Positions 1 through 14,240 of a stretch of 64,000 nucleotides of DNA are shown piece after piece. A model generated the notes under the pieces. It did not search any database and was not told where the DNA came from. It saw only the letters and a program-made list of their open reading frames with translations. How positions within the stretch are numbered: position 1 is the stretch's first letter; every line of letters begins with the position of its first letter. Source of the DNA: Crossaster papposus (taxonomy: Eukaryota > Echinodermata > Asteroidea > Velatida > Solasteridae); NCBI GenBank assembly GCA_037893245.1, contig JBAIAA010000663.1, forward strand, positions 1 to 64,000, read 5' to 3'. A program made the translations under genes and the position numbers.

Positions 1-3000
1 AAATCGAAATAAAATACTAACAAAGCATGCCCCGGGTCAAATTGCTAATTTTGCCATTCCTGGAGGCCCCCCTCTATCTCCTAACACCCAGCCCCTTCCC
101 GGGGCATGCTTTCCTTCATGCCCTTATTTGTGGGCGGGGATTGTGTGCACAAACCTATGGCGAATTTGAAACGCGTGTGTTAACGTTATAATTTTCAGAA
201 AATCGAAATAAAATACTAACAAAGCATGCCCCGGGTCAAATTGCTAATTTTGCCATTCCTGGAGGCCCCCCTCTATCTCCTAACACCCAGCCCCTTCCCG
301 GGGCATGCTTTCCTTCATGCCCTTATTTGTGGGCGGGGATTGTGTGCACAAACCTATGGCGAATTTGAAACGCGTGTGTTAACGTTATAATTTTCAGAAA
401 ATCGAAATAAAATACTAACAAAGCATGCCCCGGGTCAAATTGCTAATTTTGCCATTCCTGGAGGCCCCCCTCTATCTCCTAACACCCAGCCCCTTCCCGG
501 GGCATGCTTTCCTTCATGCCCTTATTTGTGGGCGGGGATTGTGTGCACAAACCTATGGCGAATTTGAAACGCGTGTGTTAACGTTATAATTTTCAGAAAA
601 TCGAAATAAAATACTAACAAAGCATGCCCCGGGTCAAATTGCTAATTTTGCCATTCCTGGAGGCCCCCCTCTATCTCCTAACACCCAGCCCCTTCCCGGG
701 GCATGCTTTCCTTCATGCCCTTATTTGTGGGCGGGGATTGTGTGCACAAACCTATGGCGAATTTGAAACGCGTGTGTTAACGTTATAATTTTCAGAAAAT
801 CGAAATAAAATACTAACAAAGCATGCCCCGGGTCAAATTGCTAATTTTGCCATTCCTGGAGGCCCCCCTCTATCTCCTAACACCCAGCCCCTTCCCGGGG
901 CATGCTTTCCTTCATGCCCTTATTTGTGGGCGGGGATTGTGTGCACAAACCTATGGCGAATTTGAAACGCGTGTGTTAACGTTATAATTTTCAGAAAATC
1001 GAAATAAAATACTAACAAAGCATGCCCCGGGTCAAATTGCTAATTTTGCCATTCCTGGAGGCCCCCCTCTATCTCCTAACACCCAGCCCCTTCCCGGGGC
1101 ATGCTTTCCTTCATGCCCTTATTTGTGGGCGGGGATTGTGTGCACAAACCTATGGCGAATTTGAAACGCGTGTGTTAACGTTATAATTTTCAGAAAATCG
1201 AAATAAAATACTAACAAAGCATGCCCCGGGTCAAATTGCTAATTTTGCCATTCCTGGAGGCCCCCCTCTATCTCCTAACACCCAGCCCCTTCCCGGGGCA
1301 TGCTTTCCTTCATGCCCTTATTTGTGGGCGGGGATTGTGTGCACAAACCTATGGCGAATTTGAAACGCGTGTGTTAACGTTATAATTTTCAGAAAATCGA
1401 AATAAAATACTAACAAAGCATGCCCCGGGTCAAATTGCTAATTTTGCCATTCCTGGAGGCCCCCCTCTATCTCCTAACACCCAGCCCCTTCCCGGGGCAT
1501 GCTTTCCTTCATGCCCTTATTTGTGGGCGGGGATTGTGTGCACAAACCTATGGCGAATTTGAAACGCGTGTGTTAACGTTATAATTTTCAGAAAATCGAA
1601 ATAAAATACTAACAAAGCATGCCCCGGGTCAAATTGCTAATTTTGCCATTCCTGGAGGCCCCCCTCTATCTCCTAACACCCAGCCCCTTCCCGGGGCATG
1701 CTTTCCTTCATGCCCTTATTTGTGGGCGGGGATTGTGTGCACAAACCTATGGCGAATTTGAAACGCGTGTGTTAACGTTATAATTTTCAGAAAATCGAAA
1801 TAAAATACTAACAAAGCATGCCCCGGGTCAAATTGCTAATTTTGCCATTCCTGGAGGCCCCCCTCTATCTCCTAACACCCAGCCCCTTCCCGGGGCATGC
1901 TTTCCTTCATGCCCTTATTTGTGGGCGGGGATTGTGTGCACAAACCTATGGCGAATTTGAAACGCGTGTGTTAACGTTATAATTTTCAGAAAATCGAAAT
2001 AAAATACTAACAAAGCATGCCCCGGGTCAAATTGCTAATTTTGCCATTCCTGGAGGCCCCCCTCTATCTCCTAACACCCAGCCCCTTCCCGGGGCATGCT
2101 TTCCTTCATGCCCTTATTTGTGGGCGGGGATTGTGTGCACAAACCTATGGCGAATTTGAAACGCGTGTGTTAACGTTATAATTTTCAGAAAATCGAAATA
2201 AAATACTAACAAAGCATGCCCCGGGTCAAATTGCTAATTTTGCCATTCCTGGAGGCCCCCCTCTATCTCCTAACACCCAGCCCCTTCCCGGGGCATGCTT
2301 TCCTTCATGCCCTTATTTGTGGGCGGGGATTGTGTGCACAAACCTATGGCGAATTTGAAACGCGTGTGTTAACGTTATAATTTTCAGAAAATCGAAATAA
2401 AATACTAACAAAGCATGCCCCGGGTCAAATTGCTAATTTTGCCATTCCTGGAGGCCCCCCTCTATCTCCTAACACCCAGCCCCTTCCCGGGGCATGCTTT
2501 CCTTCATGCCCTTATTTGTGGGCGGGGATTGTGTGCACAAACCTATGGCGAATTTGAAACGCGTGTGTTAACGTTATAATTTTCAGAAAATCGAAATAAA
2601 ATACTAACAAAGCATGCCCCGGGTCAAATTGCTAATTTTGCCATTCCTGGAGGCCCCCCTCTATCTCCTAACACCCAGCCCCTTCCCGGGGCATGCTTTC
2701 CTTCATGCCCTTATTTGTGGGCGGGGATTGTGTGCACAAACCTATGGCGAATTTGAAACGCGTGTGTTAACGTTATAATTTTCAGAAAATCGAAATAAAA
2801 TACTAACAAAGCATGCCCCGGGTCAAATTGCTAATTTTGCCATTCCTGGAGGCCCCCCTCTATCTCCTAACACCCAGCCCCTTCCCGGGGCATGCTTTCC
2901 TTCATGCCCTTATTTGTGGGCGGGGATTGTGTGCACAAACCTATGGCGAATTTGAAACGCGTGTGTTAACGTTATAATTTTCAGAAAATCGAAATAAAAT

Positions 3001-6000
3001 ACTAACAAAGCATGCCCCGGGTCAAATTGCTAATTTTGCCATTCCTGGAGGCCCCCCTCTATCTCCTAACACCCAGCCCCTTCCCGGGGCATGCTTTCCT
3101 TCATGCCCTTATTTGTGGGCGGGGATTGTGTGCACAAACCTATGGCGAATTTGAAACGCGTGTGTTAACGTTATAATTTTCAGAAAATCGAAATAAAATA
3201 CTAACAAAGCATGCCCCGGGTCAAATTGCTAATTTTGCCATTCCTGGAGGCCCCCCTCTATCTCCTAACACCCAGCCCCTTCCCGGGGCATGCTTTCCTT
3301 CATGCCCTTATTTGTGGGCGGGGATTGTGTGCACAAACCTATGGCGAATTTGAAACGCGTGTGTTAACGTTATAATTTTCAGAAAATCGAAATAAAATAC
3401 TAACAAAGCATGCCCCGGGTCAAATTGCTAATTTTGCCATTCCTGGAGGCCCCCCTCTATCTCCTAACACCCAGCCCCTTCCCGGGGCATGCTTTCCTTC
3501 ATGCCCTTATTTGTGGGCGGGGATTGTGTGCACAAACCTATGGCGAATTTGAAACGCGTGTGTTAACGTTATAATTTTCAGAAAATCGAAATAAAATACT
3601 AACAAAGCATGCCCCGGGTCAAATTGCTAATTTTGCCATTCCTGGAGGCCCCCCTCTATCTCCTAACACCCAGCCCCTTCCCGGGGCATGCTTTCCTTCA
3701 TGCCCTTATTTGTGGGCGGGGATTGTGTGCACAAACCTATGGCGAATTTGAAACGCGTGTGTTAACGTTATAATTTTCAGAAAATCGAAATAAAATACTA
3801 ACAAAGCATGCCCCGGGTCAAATTGCTAATTTTGCCATTCCTGGAGGCCCCCCTCTATCTCCTAACACCCAGCCCCTTCCCGGGGCATGCTTTCCTTCAT
3901 GCCCTTATTTGTGGGCGGGGATTGTGTGCACAAACCTATGGCGAATTTGAAACGCGTGTGTTAACGTTATAATTTTCAGAAAATCGAAATAAAATACTAA
4001 CAAAGCATGCCCCGGGTCAAATTGCTAATTTTGCCATTCCTGGAGGCCCCCCTCTATCTCCTAACACCCAGCCCCTTCCCGGGGCATGCTTTCCTTCATG
4101 CCCTTATTTGTGGGCGGGGATTGTGTGCACAAACCTATGGCGAATTTGAAACGCGTGTGTTAACGTTATAATTTTCAGAAAATCGAAATAAAATACTAAC
4201 AAAGCATGCCCCGGGTCAAATTGCTAATTTTGCCATTCCTGGAGGCCCCCCTCTATCTCCTAACACCCAGCCCCTTCCCGGGGCATGCTTTCCTTCATGC
4301 CCTTATTTGTGGGCGGGGATTGTGTGCACAAACCTATGGCGAATTTGAAACGCGTGTGTTAACGTTATAATTTTCAGAAAATCGAAATAAAATACTAACA
4401 AAGCATGCCCCGGGTCAAATTGCTAATTTTGCCATTCCTGGAGGCCCCCCTCTATCTCCTAACACCCAGCCCCTTCCCGGGGCATGCTTTCCTTCATGCC
4501 CTTATTTGTGGGCGGGGATTGTGTGCACAAACCTATGGCGAATTTGAAACGCGTGTGTTAACGTTATAATTTTCAGAAAATCGAAATAAAATACTAACAA
4601 AGCATGCCCCGGGTCAAATTGCTAATTTTGCCATTCCTGGAGGCCCCCCTCTATCTCCTAACACCCAGCCCCTTCCCGGGGCATGCTTTCCTTCATGCCC
4701 TTATTTGTGGGCGGGGATTGTGTGCACAAACCTATGGCGAATTTGAAACGCGTGTGTTAACGTTATAATTTTCAGAAAATCGAAATAAAATACTAACAAA
4801 GCATGCCCCGGGTCAAATTGCTAATTTTGCCATTCCTGGAGGCCCCCCTCTATCTCCTAACACCCAGCCCCTTCCCGGGGCATGCTTTCCTTCATGCCCT
4901 TATTTGTGGGCGGGGATTGTGTGCACAAACCTATGGCGAATTTGAAACGCGTGTGTTAACGTTATAATTTTCAGAAAATCGAAATAAAATACTAACAAAG
5001 CATGCCCCGGGTCAAATTGCTAATTTTGCCATTCCTGGAGGCCCCCCTCTATCTCCTAACACCCAGCCCCTTCCCGGGGCATGCTTTCCTTCATGCCCTT
5101 ATTTGTGGGCGGGGATTGTGTGCACAAACCTATGGCGAATTTGAAACGCGTGTGTTAACGTTATAATTTTCAGAAAATCGAAATAAAATACTAACAAAGC
5201 ATGCCCCGGGTCAAATTGCTAATTTTGCCATTCCTGGAGGCCCCCCTCTATCTCCTAACACCCAGCCCCTTCCCGGGGCATGCTTTCCTTCATGCCCTTA
5301 TTTGTGGGCGGGGATTGTGTGCACAAACCTATGGCGAATTTGAAACGCGTGTGTTAACGTTATAATTTTCAGAAAATCGAAATAAAATACTAACAAAGCA
5401 TGCCCCGGGTCAAATTGCTAATTTTGCCATTCCTGGAGGCCCCCCTCTATCTCCTAACACCCAGCCCCTTCCCGGGGCATGCTTTCCTTCATGCCCTTAT
5501 TTGTGGGCGGGGATTGTGTGCACAAACCTATGGCGAATTTGAAACGCGTGTGTTAACGTTATAATTTTCAGAAAATCGAAATAAAATACTAACAAAGCAT
5601 GCCCCGGGTCAAATTGCTAATTTTGCCATTCCTGGAGGCCCCCCTCTATCTCCTAACACCCAGCCCCTTCCCGGGGCATGCTTTCCTTCATGCCCTTATT
5701 TGTGGGCGGGGATTGTGTGCACAAACCTATGGCGAATTTGAAACGCGTGTGTTAACGTTATAATTTTCAGAAAATCGAAATAAAATACTAACAAAGCATG
5801 CCCCGGGTCAAATTGCTAATTTTGCCATTCCTGGAGGCCCCCCTCTATCTCCTAACACCCAGCCCCTTCCCGGGGCATGCTTTCCTTCATGCCCTTATTT
5901 GTGGGCGGGGATTGTGTGCACAAACCTATGGCGAATTTGAAACGCGTGTGTTAACGTTATAATTTTCAGAAAATCGAAATAAAATACTAACAAAGCATGC

Positions 6001-7720
6001 CCCGGGTCAAATTGCTAATTTTGCCATTCCTGGAGGCCCCCCTCTATCTCCTAACACCCAGCCCCTTCCCGGGGCATGCTTTCCTTCATGCCCTTATTTG
6101 TGGGCGGGGATTGTGTGCACAAACCTATGGCGAATTTGAAACGCGTGTGTTAACGTTATAATTTTCAGAAAATCGAAATAAAATACTAACAAAGCATGCC
6201 CCGGGTCAAATTGCTAATTTTGCCATTCCTGGAGGCCCCCCTCTATCTCCTAACACCCAGCCCCTTCCCGGGGCATGCTTTCCTTCATGCCCTTATTTGT
6301 GGGCGGGGATTGTGTGCACAAACCTATGGCGAATTTGAAACGCGTGTGTTAACGTTATAATTTTCAGAAAATCGAAATAAAATACTAACAAAGCATGCCC
6401 CGGGTCAAATTGCTAATTTTGCCATTCCTGGAGGCCCCCCTCTATCTCCTAACACCCAGCCCCTTCCCGGGGCATGCTTTCCTTCATGCCCTTATTTGTG
6501 GGCGGGGATTGTGTGCACAAACCTATGGCGAATTTGAAACGCGTGTGTTAACGTTATAATTTTCAGAAAATCGAAATAAAATACTAACAAAGCATGCCCC
6601 GGGTCAAATTGCTAATTTTGCCATTCCTGGAGGCCCCCCTCTATCTCCTAACACCCAGCCCCTTCCCGGGGCATGCTTTCCTTCATGCCCTTATTTGTGG
6701 GCGGGGATTGTGTGCACAAACCTATGGCGAATTTGAAACGCGTGTGTTAACGTTATAATTTTCAGAAAATCGAAATAAAATACTAACAAAGCATGCCCCG
6801 GGTCAAATTGCTAATTTTGCCATTCCTGGAGGCCCCCCTCTATCTCCTAACACCCAGCCCCTTCCCGGGGCATGCTTTCCTTCATGCCCTTATTTGTGGG
6901 CGGGGATTGTGTGCACAAACCTATGGCGAATTTGAAACGCGTGTGTTAACGTTATAATTTTCAGAAAATCGAAATAAAATACTAACAAAGCATGCCCCGG
7001 GTCAAATTGCTAATTTTGCCATTCCTGGAGGCCCCCCTCTATCTCCTAACACCCAGCCCCTTCCCGGGGCATGCTTTCCTTCATGCCCTTATTTGTGGGC
7101 GGGGATTGTGTGCACAAACCTATGGCGAATTTGAAACGCGTGTGTTAACGTTATAATTTTCAGAAAATCGAAATAAAATACTAACAAAGCATGCCCCGGG
7201 TCAAATTGCTAATTTTGCCATTCCTGGAGGCCCCCCTCTATCTCCTAACACCCAGCCCCTTCCCGGGGCATGCTTTCCTTCATGCCCTTATTTGTGGGCG
7301 GGGATTGTGTGCACAAACCTATGGCGAATTTGAAACGCGTGTGTTAACGTTATAATTTTCAGAAAATCGAAATAAAATACTAACAAAGCATGCCCCGGGT
7401 CAAATTGCTAATTTTGCCATTCCTGGAGGCCCCCCTCTATCTCCTAACACCCAGCCCCTTCCCGGGGCATGCTTTCCTTCATGCCCTTATTTGTGGGCGG
7501 GGATTGTGTGCACAAACCTATGGCGAATTTGAAACGCGTGTGTTAACGTTATAATTTTCAGAAAATCGAAATAAAATACTAACAAAGCATGCCCCGGGTC
7601 AAATTGCTAATTTTGCCATTCCTGGAGGCCCCCCTCTATCTCCTAACACCCAGCCCCTTCCCGGGGCATGCTTTCCTTCATGCCCTTATTTGTGGGCGGG
7701 GATTGTGTGCACAAACCTAT

Positions 7721-10530
7721 GACGAATTTGAAACGCGTGTGTTAACGTTATAATTTTCAGAAAATCGAAATAAAATACTAACAAAGCATGCCCCGGGTCA
7801 AATTGCTAATTTTGCCATTCCTGGAGGCCCCCCTCTATCTCCTAACACCCAGCCCCTTCCCGGGGCATGCTTTCCTTCATGCCCTTATTTGTGGGCGGGG
7901 ATTGTGTGCACAAACCTATGGCGAATTTGAAACGCGTGTGTTAACGTTATAATTTTCAGAAAATCGAAATAAAATACTAACAAAGCATGCCCCGGGTCAA
8001 ATTGCTAATTTTGCCATTCCTGGAGGCCCCCCTCTATCTCCTAACACCCAGCCCCTTCCCGGGGCATGCTTTCCTTCATGCCCTTATTTGTGGGCGGGGA
8101 TTGTGTGCACAAACCTATGGCGAATTTGAAACGCGTGTGTTAACGTTATAATTTTCAGAAAATCGAAATAAAATACTAACAAAGCATGCCCCGGGTCAAA
8201 TTGCTAATTTTGCCATTCCTGGAGGCCCCCCTCTATCTCCTAACACCCAGCCCCTTCCCGGGGCATGCTTTCCTTCATGCCCTTATTTGTGGGCGGGGAT
8301 TGTGTGCACAAACCTATGGCGAATTTGAAACGCGTGTGTTAACGTTATAATTTTCAGAAAATCGAAATAAAATACTAACAAAGCATGCCCCGGGTCAAAT
8401 TGCTAATTTTGCCATTCCTGGAGGCCCCCCTCTATCTCCTAACACCCAGCCCCTTCCCGGGGCATGCTTTCCTTCATGCCCTTATTTGTGGGCGGGGATT
8501 GTGTGCACAAACCTATGGCGAATTTGAAACGCGTGTGTTAACGTTAACATTTTCAGAAAATCGAAATAAAATACTAACAAAGCATGCCCCGGGTCAAATT
8601 GCTAATTTTGCCATTCCTGGAGGCCCCCCTCTATCTCCTAACACCCAGCCCCTTCCCGGGGCATGCTTTCCTTCATGCCCTTATTTGTGGGCCTTCATGC
8701 CCTTATTTGTTTGCGGGGATTGTGTGCACAAATCTATGGCGAATTTGAAACGCGTGTGTTAACGTTATAATTTTCAGAAAATCGAAATAAGATACTAACA
8801 AAGCATGCCCCGGGTCAAATTGCTAATTTTGCCATTCCTGGAGGCCCCCCTCTATCTCCTAACACCCAGCCCCTTCCCGGGGCATGCTTTCCTTCATGCC
8901 CTTATTTGTGGGCGGGGATTGTTTGCACAAACCTATGGCGAATTGTTAACGTTATAATTTTCAGAAAATCGAAATAAAATACTAACAAAGCATGCCCCGG
9001 GTCAAATTGCTAATTTTGCCATTCCTGGAGGCCCCCCTCTATCTCCTAACACCCAGCCCCTTCCCGGGGCATGCTTTCATTCATGCCCTTATTTGTGGGC
9101 GGGGATTGTGTGCACAAACCTATGACGAATTTGAAACGCGTGTGTTAACGTTATAATTTTCAGAAAATCGAAATAAAATACTAACAAAGCATGCCCCGGG
9201 TCAAATTGCTAATTTTGCCATTCCTGGAGGCCCCCCTCTATCTCCTAACACCCAGCCCCTTCCCGGGGCATGCTTTCCTTCATGCCCTTATTTGTGGGCG
9301 GGGATTGTGTGCACAAACCTATGGCGAATTTGAAACGCGTGTGTTAACGTTATATATAATTTTCAGAAAATCGAAATAAAATACTAACAAAGCATGCCCC
9401 GGGTCAAATTGCTAATTTTGCCATTCCTGGAGGCCCCCCTCTATCTCCTAACACCCAGCCCCTTCCCGGGGCATGCTTTCCTTCATGCCCTTATTTGTGG
9501 GCGGGGATTGTGTGCACAAACCTATGGCGAATTTGAAACGCGTGTGTTAACGTTATAATTTTCAGAAAATCGAAATAAAATACTAACAAAGCATGCCCCG
9601 GGTCAAATTGCTAATTTTGCCATTCCTGGAGGCCCCCCTCTATCTCCTAACACCCAGCCCCTTCCCGGGGCATGCTTTCCTTCATGCCCTTATTTGTGGG
9701 CGGGGATTGTGTGCACAAACCTATGGCGAATTTGAAACGCGTGTGTTAACGTTATAATTTTCAGAAAATCGAAATAAAATACTAACAAAGCATGCCCCGG
9801 GTCAAATTGCTAATTTTGCCATTCCTGGAGGCCCCCCTCTATCTCCTAACACCCAGCCCCTTCCCGGGGCATGCTTTCCTTCATGCCCTTATTTGTGGGC
9901 GGGGATTGTGTGCACAAACCTATGGCGAATTTGAAACGCGTGTGTTAACGTTAACATTTTCAGAAAATCGAAATAAAATACTAACAAAGCATGCCCCGGG
10001 TCAAATTGCTAATTTTGCCATTCCTGGAGGCCCCCCTCTATCTCCTAACACCCAGCCCCTTCCCGGGGCATGCTTTCCTTCATGCCCTTATTTGTGGGCC
10101 TTCATGCCCTTATTTGTTTGCGGGGATTGTGTGCACAAATCTATGGCGAATTTGAAACGCGTGTGTTAACGTTATAATTTTCAGAAAATCGAAATAAGAT
10201 ACTAACAAAGCATGCCCCGGGTCAAATTGCTAATTTTGCCATTCCTGGAGGCCCCCCTCTATCTCCTAACACCCAGCCCCTTCCCGGGGCATGCTTTCCT
10301 TCATGCCCTTATTTGTGGGCGGGGATTGTTTGCACAAACCTATGGCGAATTTGAAACGCGTGTGTTAACGTTATAATTTTCAGAAAATCGAAATAAAATA
10401 CTAACAAAGCATGCCCCGGGTCAAATTGCTAATTTTGCCATTCCTGGAGGCCCCCCTCTATCTCCTAACACCCAGCCCCTTCCCGGGGCATGCTTTCCTT
10501 CATGCCCTTATTTGTGGGCGGGGATTGTGT
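7721..10530. repeat. Seven-unit higher-order repeat in the left satellite
   Basis: Rare variants recur exactly seven units apart. TATGACG (instead of TATGGCG) occurs at about 7718 and 9121, an offset of 1403. The group with TTAACATT, a 22-bp insertion and AAGATACT occurs around 8545-8800 and again around 9953-10205, an offset of 1407. Both offsets equal 7 x 199 after adding the visible indels: +22, -12 near 8943 and, for the second pair, +4 near 9350. This indicates duplication of a roughly 1.4-kb block. Confidence 0.75.
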
Positions 10531-11229
10531 GCACAAACCTATGGCGAATTTGAAACGCGTGTGTTAACGTTATAATTTTCAGAAAATCGAAATAAAATAC
10601 TAACAAAGCATGCCCCGGGTCAAATTGCTAATTTTGCCATTCCTGGAGGCCCCCCTCTATCTCCTAACACCCAGCCCCTTCCCGGGGCATGCTTTCCTTC
10701 ATGCCCTTATTTGTGGGCGGGGATTGTGTGCACAAACCTATGGCGAATTTGAAACGCGTGTGTTAACGTTATAATTTTCAGAAAATCGAAATAAAATACT
10801 AACAAAGCATGCCCCGGGTCAAATTGCTAATTTTGCCATTCCTGGAGGCCCCCCTCTATCTCCTAACACCCAGCCCCTTCCCGGGGCATGCTTTCCTTCA
10901 TGCCCTTATTTGTGGGCGGGGATTGTGTGCACAAACCTATGGCGAATTTGAAACGCGTGTGTTAACGTTATAATTTTCAGAAAATCGAAATAAAATACTA
11001 ACAAAGCATGCCCCGGGTCAAATTGCTAATTTTGCCATTCCTGGAGGCCCCCCTCTATCTCCTAACACCCAGCCCCTTCCCGGGGCATGCTTTCCTTCAT
11101 GCCCTTATTTGTGGGCGGGGATTGTGTGCACAAACCTATGGCGAATTTGAAACGCGTGTGTTAACGTTATAATTTTCAGAAAATCGAAATAAAATACTAA
11201 CAAAGCATGCCCCGGGTCAAATTGCTAAT

Positions 11230-14200
11230 TTTGCCATCCTGGAGGCCCCCCTCTATCTCCTAACACCCAGCCCCTTCCCGGGCATGCTTTCCTTCATGCC
11301 CTTATTTGTGGGCGGGGATTGTGTGCACAAACCTATGGCGAATTTGAAACGCGTGTGTTAACGTTAACATTTTCAGAAAATCGAAATAAAATACTAACAA
11401 AGCATGCCCCGGGTCAAATTGCTAATTTGCCATTCCTGGAGGCCCCCCTCTATCTCCTAACACCCAGCCCCTTCCCGGGGCATGCTTTCCTTCATGCCCT
11501 TATTTGTGGGCGGGGATTGTGTGCACAAACCTATGGCGAATTTGAAACGCGTGTGTTAACGTTATAATTTTCAGAAAATCGAAATAAAATACTAACAAAG
11601 CATGCCCCGGGTCAAATTGCTAATTTTGCCATTCCTGGAGGCCCCCCTCTATCTCCTAACACCCAGCCCCTTCCCGGGGCATGCTTTCCTTCATGCCCTT
11701 ATTTGTGGGCGGGGATTGTGTGCACAAACCTATGGCGAATTTGAAACGCGTGTGTTAACGTTATAATTTTCAGAAAATCGAAATAAAATACTAACAAAGC
11801 ATGCCCCGGGTCAAATTGCTAATTTTGCCATTCCTGGAGGCCCCCCTCTATCTCCTAACACCCAGCCCCTTCCCGGGGCATGCTTTCCTTCATGCCCTTA
11901 TTTGTGGGCGGGGATTGTGTGCACAAACCTATGGCGAATTTGAAACGCGTGTGTTAACGTTATAATTTTCAGAAAATCGAAATAAAATACTAACAAAGCA
12001 TGCCCCGGGTCAATTGCTAATTTTGCCATTCCTGGAGGCCCCCCTCTATCTCCTAACACCCAGCCCCTTCCCGGGGCATGCTTTCCTTCATGCCCTTATT
12101 TGTGGGCGGGGATTGTGTGCACAACCTATGGCGAATTTGAAACGCGTGTGTTAACGTTATAATTTTCAGAAATCGAAATAAAATACTACAAAGCATGCCC
12201 CGGGTCAAATTGCTAATTTTGCCATTCCTGGAGGCCCCCCTCTATCTCCTAACACCCAGCCCCTTCCCGGGGCATGCTTTCCTTCATGCCCTTATTTGTG
12301 GGCGGGGATTGTGTGCACAAACCTATGGCGAATTTGAAACGCGTGTGTTAACGTTATAATTTTCAGAAAATCGAAATAAAATACTAACAAAGCATGCCCC
12401 GGGTCAAATTGCTAATTTTGCCATTCCTGGAGGCCCCCCTCTATCTCCTAACACCCAGCCCCTTCCCGGGGCATGCTTTCCTTCATGCCCTTAATTGTGG
12501 GCGGGGATTGTGTGCACAAACCTATGGCGAATTTGAAACGCGTGTGTTAACGTTATAATTTTCAGAAAATCGAAATAAAATACTAACAAAGCATGCCCCG
12601 GGTCAAATTGCTAATTTTGCCATTCCTGGAGGCCCCCCTCTATCTCCTAACACCCAGCCCCTTCCCGGGGCATGCTTTCCTTCATGCCCTTATTTGTGGG
12701 CGGGGATTGTGTGCACAAACCTATGGCGAATTTGAAACGCGTGTGTTAACGTAATAATTTTCAGAAATCGAAATAAAATACTAACAAAGCATGCCCCGGG
12801 TCAAATTGCTAATTTTGCCATTCCTGGAGGCCCCCCTCTATCTCCTAACACCCAGCCCCTTCCCGGGGCATGCTTTCCTTCATGCCCTTATTTGTGGGCG
12901 GGGATTGTGTGCACAAACCTATGGCGAATTTGAAACGCGTGTGTTAACGTTATAATTTTCAGAAAATCGAAATAAAATACTAACAAAGCATGCCCCGGGT
13001 CAAATTGCTAATTTTGCCATTCCTGGAGGCCCCCCTCTATCTCCTAACACCCAGCCCCTTCCCGGGGCATGCTTTCCTTCATGCCCTTATTTGTGGGCGG
13101 GGATTGTGTGCACAAACCTATGGCGAATTTGAAACGCGTGTGTTAACGTTATAATTTTCAGAAATCGAAATAAAAGTACTAACAAAGCATGCCCCGGGTC
13201 AAATTGCTAATTTTGCCATTCCTGGAGGCCCCCCTCTATCTCCTAACACCCAGCCCCTTCCCGGGGCATGCTTTCCTTCATGCCCTTATTTGTGGGCGGG
13301 GATTGTGTGCACAAACCTATGGCGAATTTGAAACGCGTGTGTTAACGTTATAATTTTCAGAAAATCGAAATAAAATACTAACAAAGCATGCCCCGGGTCA
13401 AATGGCTAATTTTGCCATTCCTGGAGGCCCCCCCTCTATCTCCTAACACCCAGCCCCTTCCCGGGGCATGCTTTCCTTCATGCCCTTATTTGTGGGCGGG
13501 GGATTGTGTGCACAAACCTATGGCGAATTTGAAACGCGTGTGTTAACGTTATAATTTTCAGAAAATCGAAATAAAATACTAACAAAGCATGCCCCGGGTC
13601 AAATTGCTAATTTTGCCATTCCTGGAGGCCCCCCTCTATCTCCTAACACCCAGCCCCTTCCCGGGGCATGCTTTCCTTCATGCCCTTATTTGTGGGCGGG
13701 GATTGTGTGCACAAACCTATGGCGAATTTGAAACGCGTGTGTTAACGTTATAATTTTCAGAAAATTCGAAATAAAATACTAACAAAGCATGCCCCGGGTC
13801 AAATTGCTAATTTTGCCATTCCTGGAGGCCCCCCCTCTATCTCCTAACACCCAGCCCCTTCCCGGGGCATGCTTTCCTTCATGCCCTTATTTGTGGGCGG
13901 GGATTGTGTGCACAAACCTATGGCGAATTTGAAACGCGTGTGTTAACGTTATAATTTTCAGAAAATCGAAATAAAATACTAACAAAGCATGCCCCGGGTC
14001 AAATGGCTAATTTTGCCTTTCCTGGAGGCCCCCCTCTAACTCCTAACACCCAGCCCCTTCCCGGGGCATGCTTTCCTTCATGCCCTTATTTGTGGGCGGG
14101 GATTGTGTGCACAAACCTATGGCGAATTTGAAACGCGTGTGTTAACGTTATAATTTTCAGAAAATCGAAATAAAATACTAACAAAGCATGCCCCGGGTCA

Positions 14201-14240
14201 AATTGCTAATTTTGCCATTCCTGGAGGCCCCCCCTCTATC
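11230..14240. other. Indel-rich stretch of satellite, possibly unpolished assembly
   Basis: Within about 3 kb nearly every unit carries one or more single-base changes. Most are length changes in short runs: a lost T near 11237, a lost G near 11282, a lost A near 12013, 12123 and 12171, an extra C near 13431, an extra G near 13501, an extra T near 13766. The rest of the array is almost free of such changes. This resembles raw long-read error more than biological divergence, but an older, less homogenised patch is possible. Confidence 0.6.

Noticed and set aside
190..225. Splice-like words TTTTCAG and TACTAAC in each satellite unit
   Set aside because: The branch-site word lies after the acceptor word and there is no exon-like sequence; chance similarity is more likely.
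8385..8762. 125-aa open frames in the satellite (also 9792-10169, 16179-16556, and shorter ones at 9191, 11319 and 60637)
   Set aside because: They exist only where an indel or substitution removes the repeat's regular stop. The 199-bp unit shifts frame at each copy, and the translated product is just the repeat read through.
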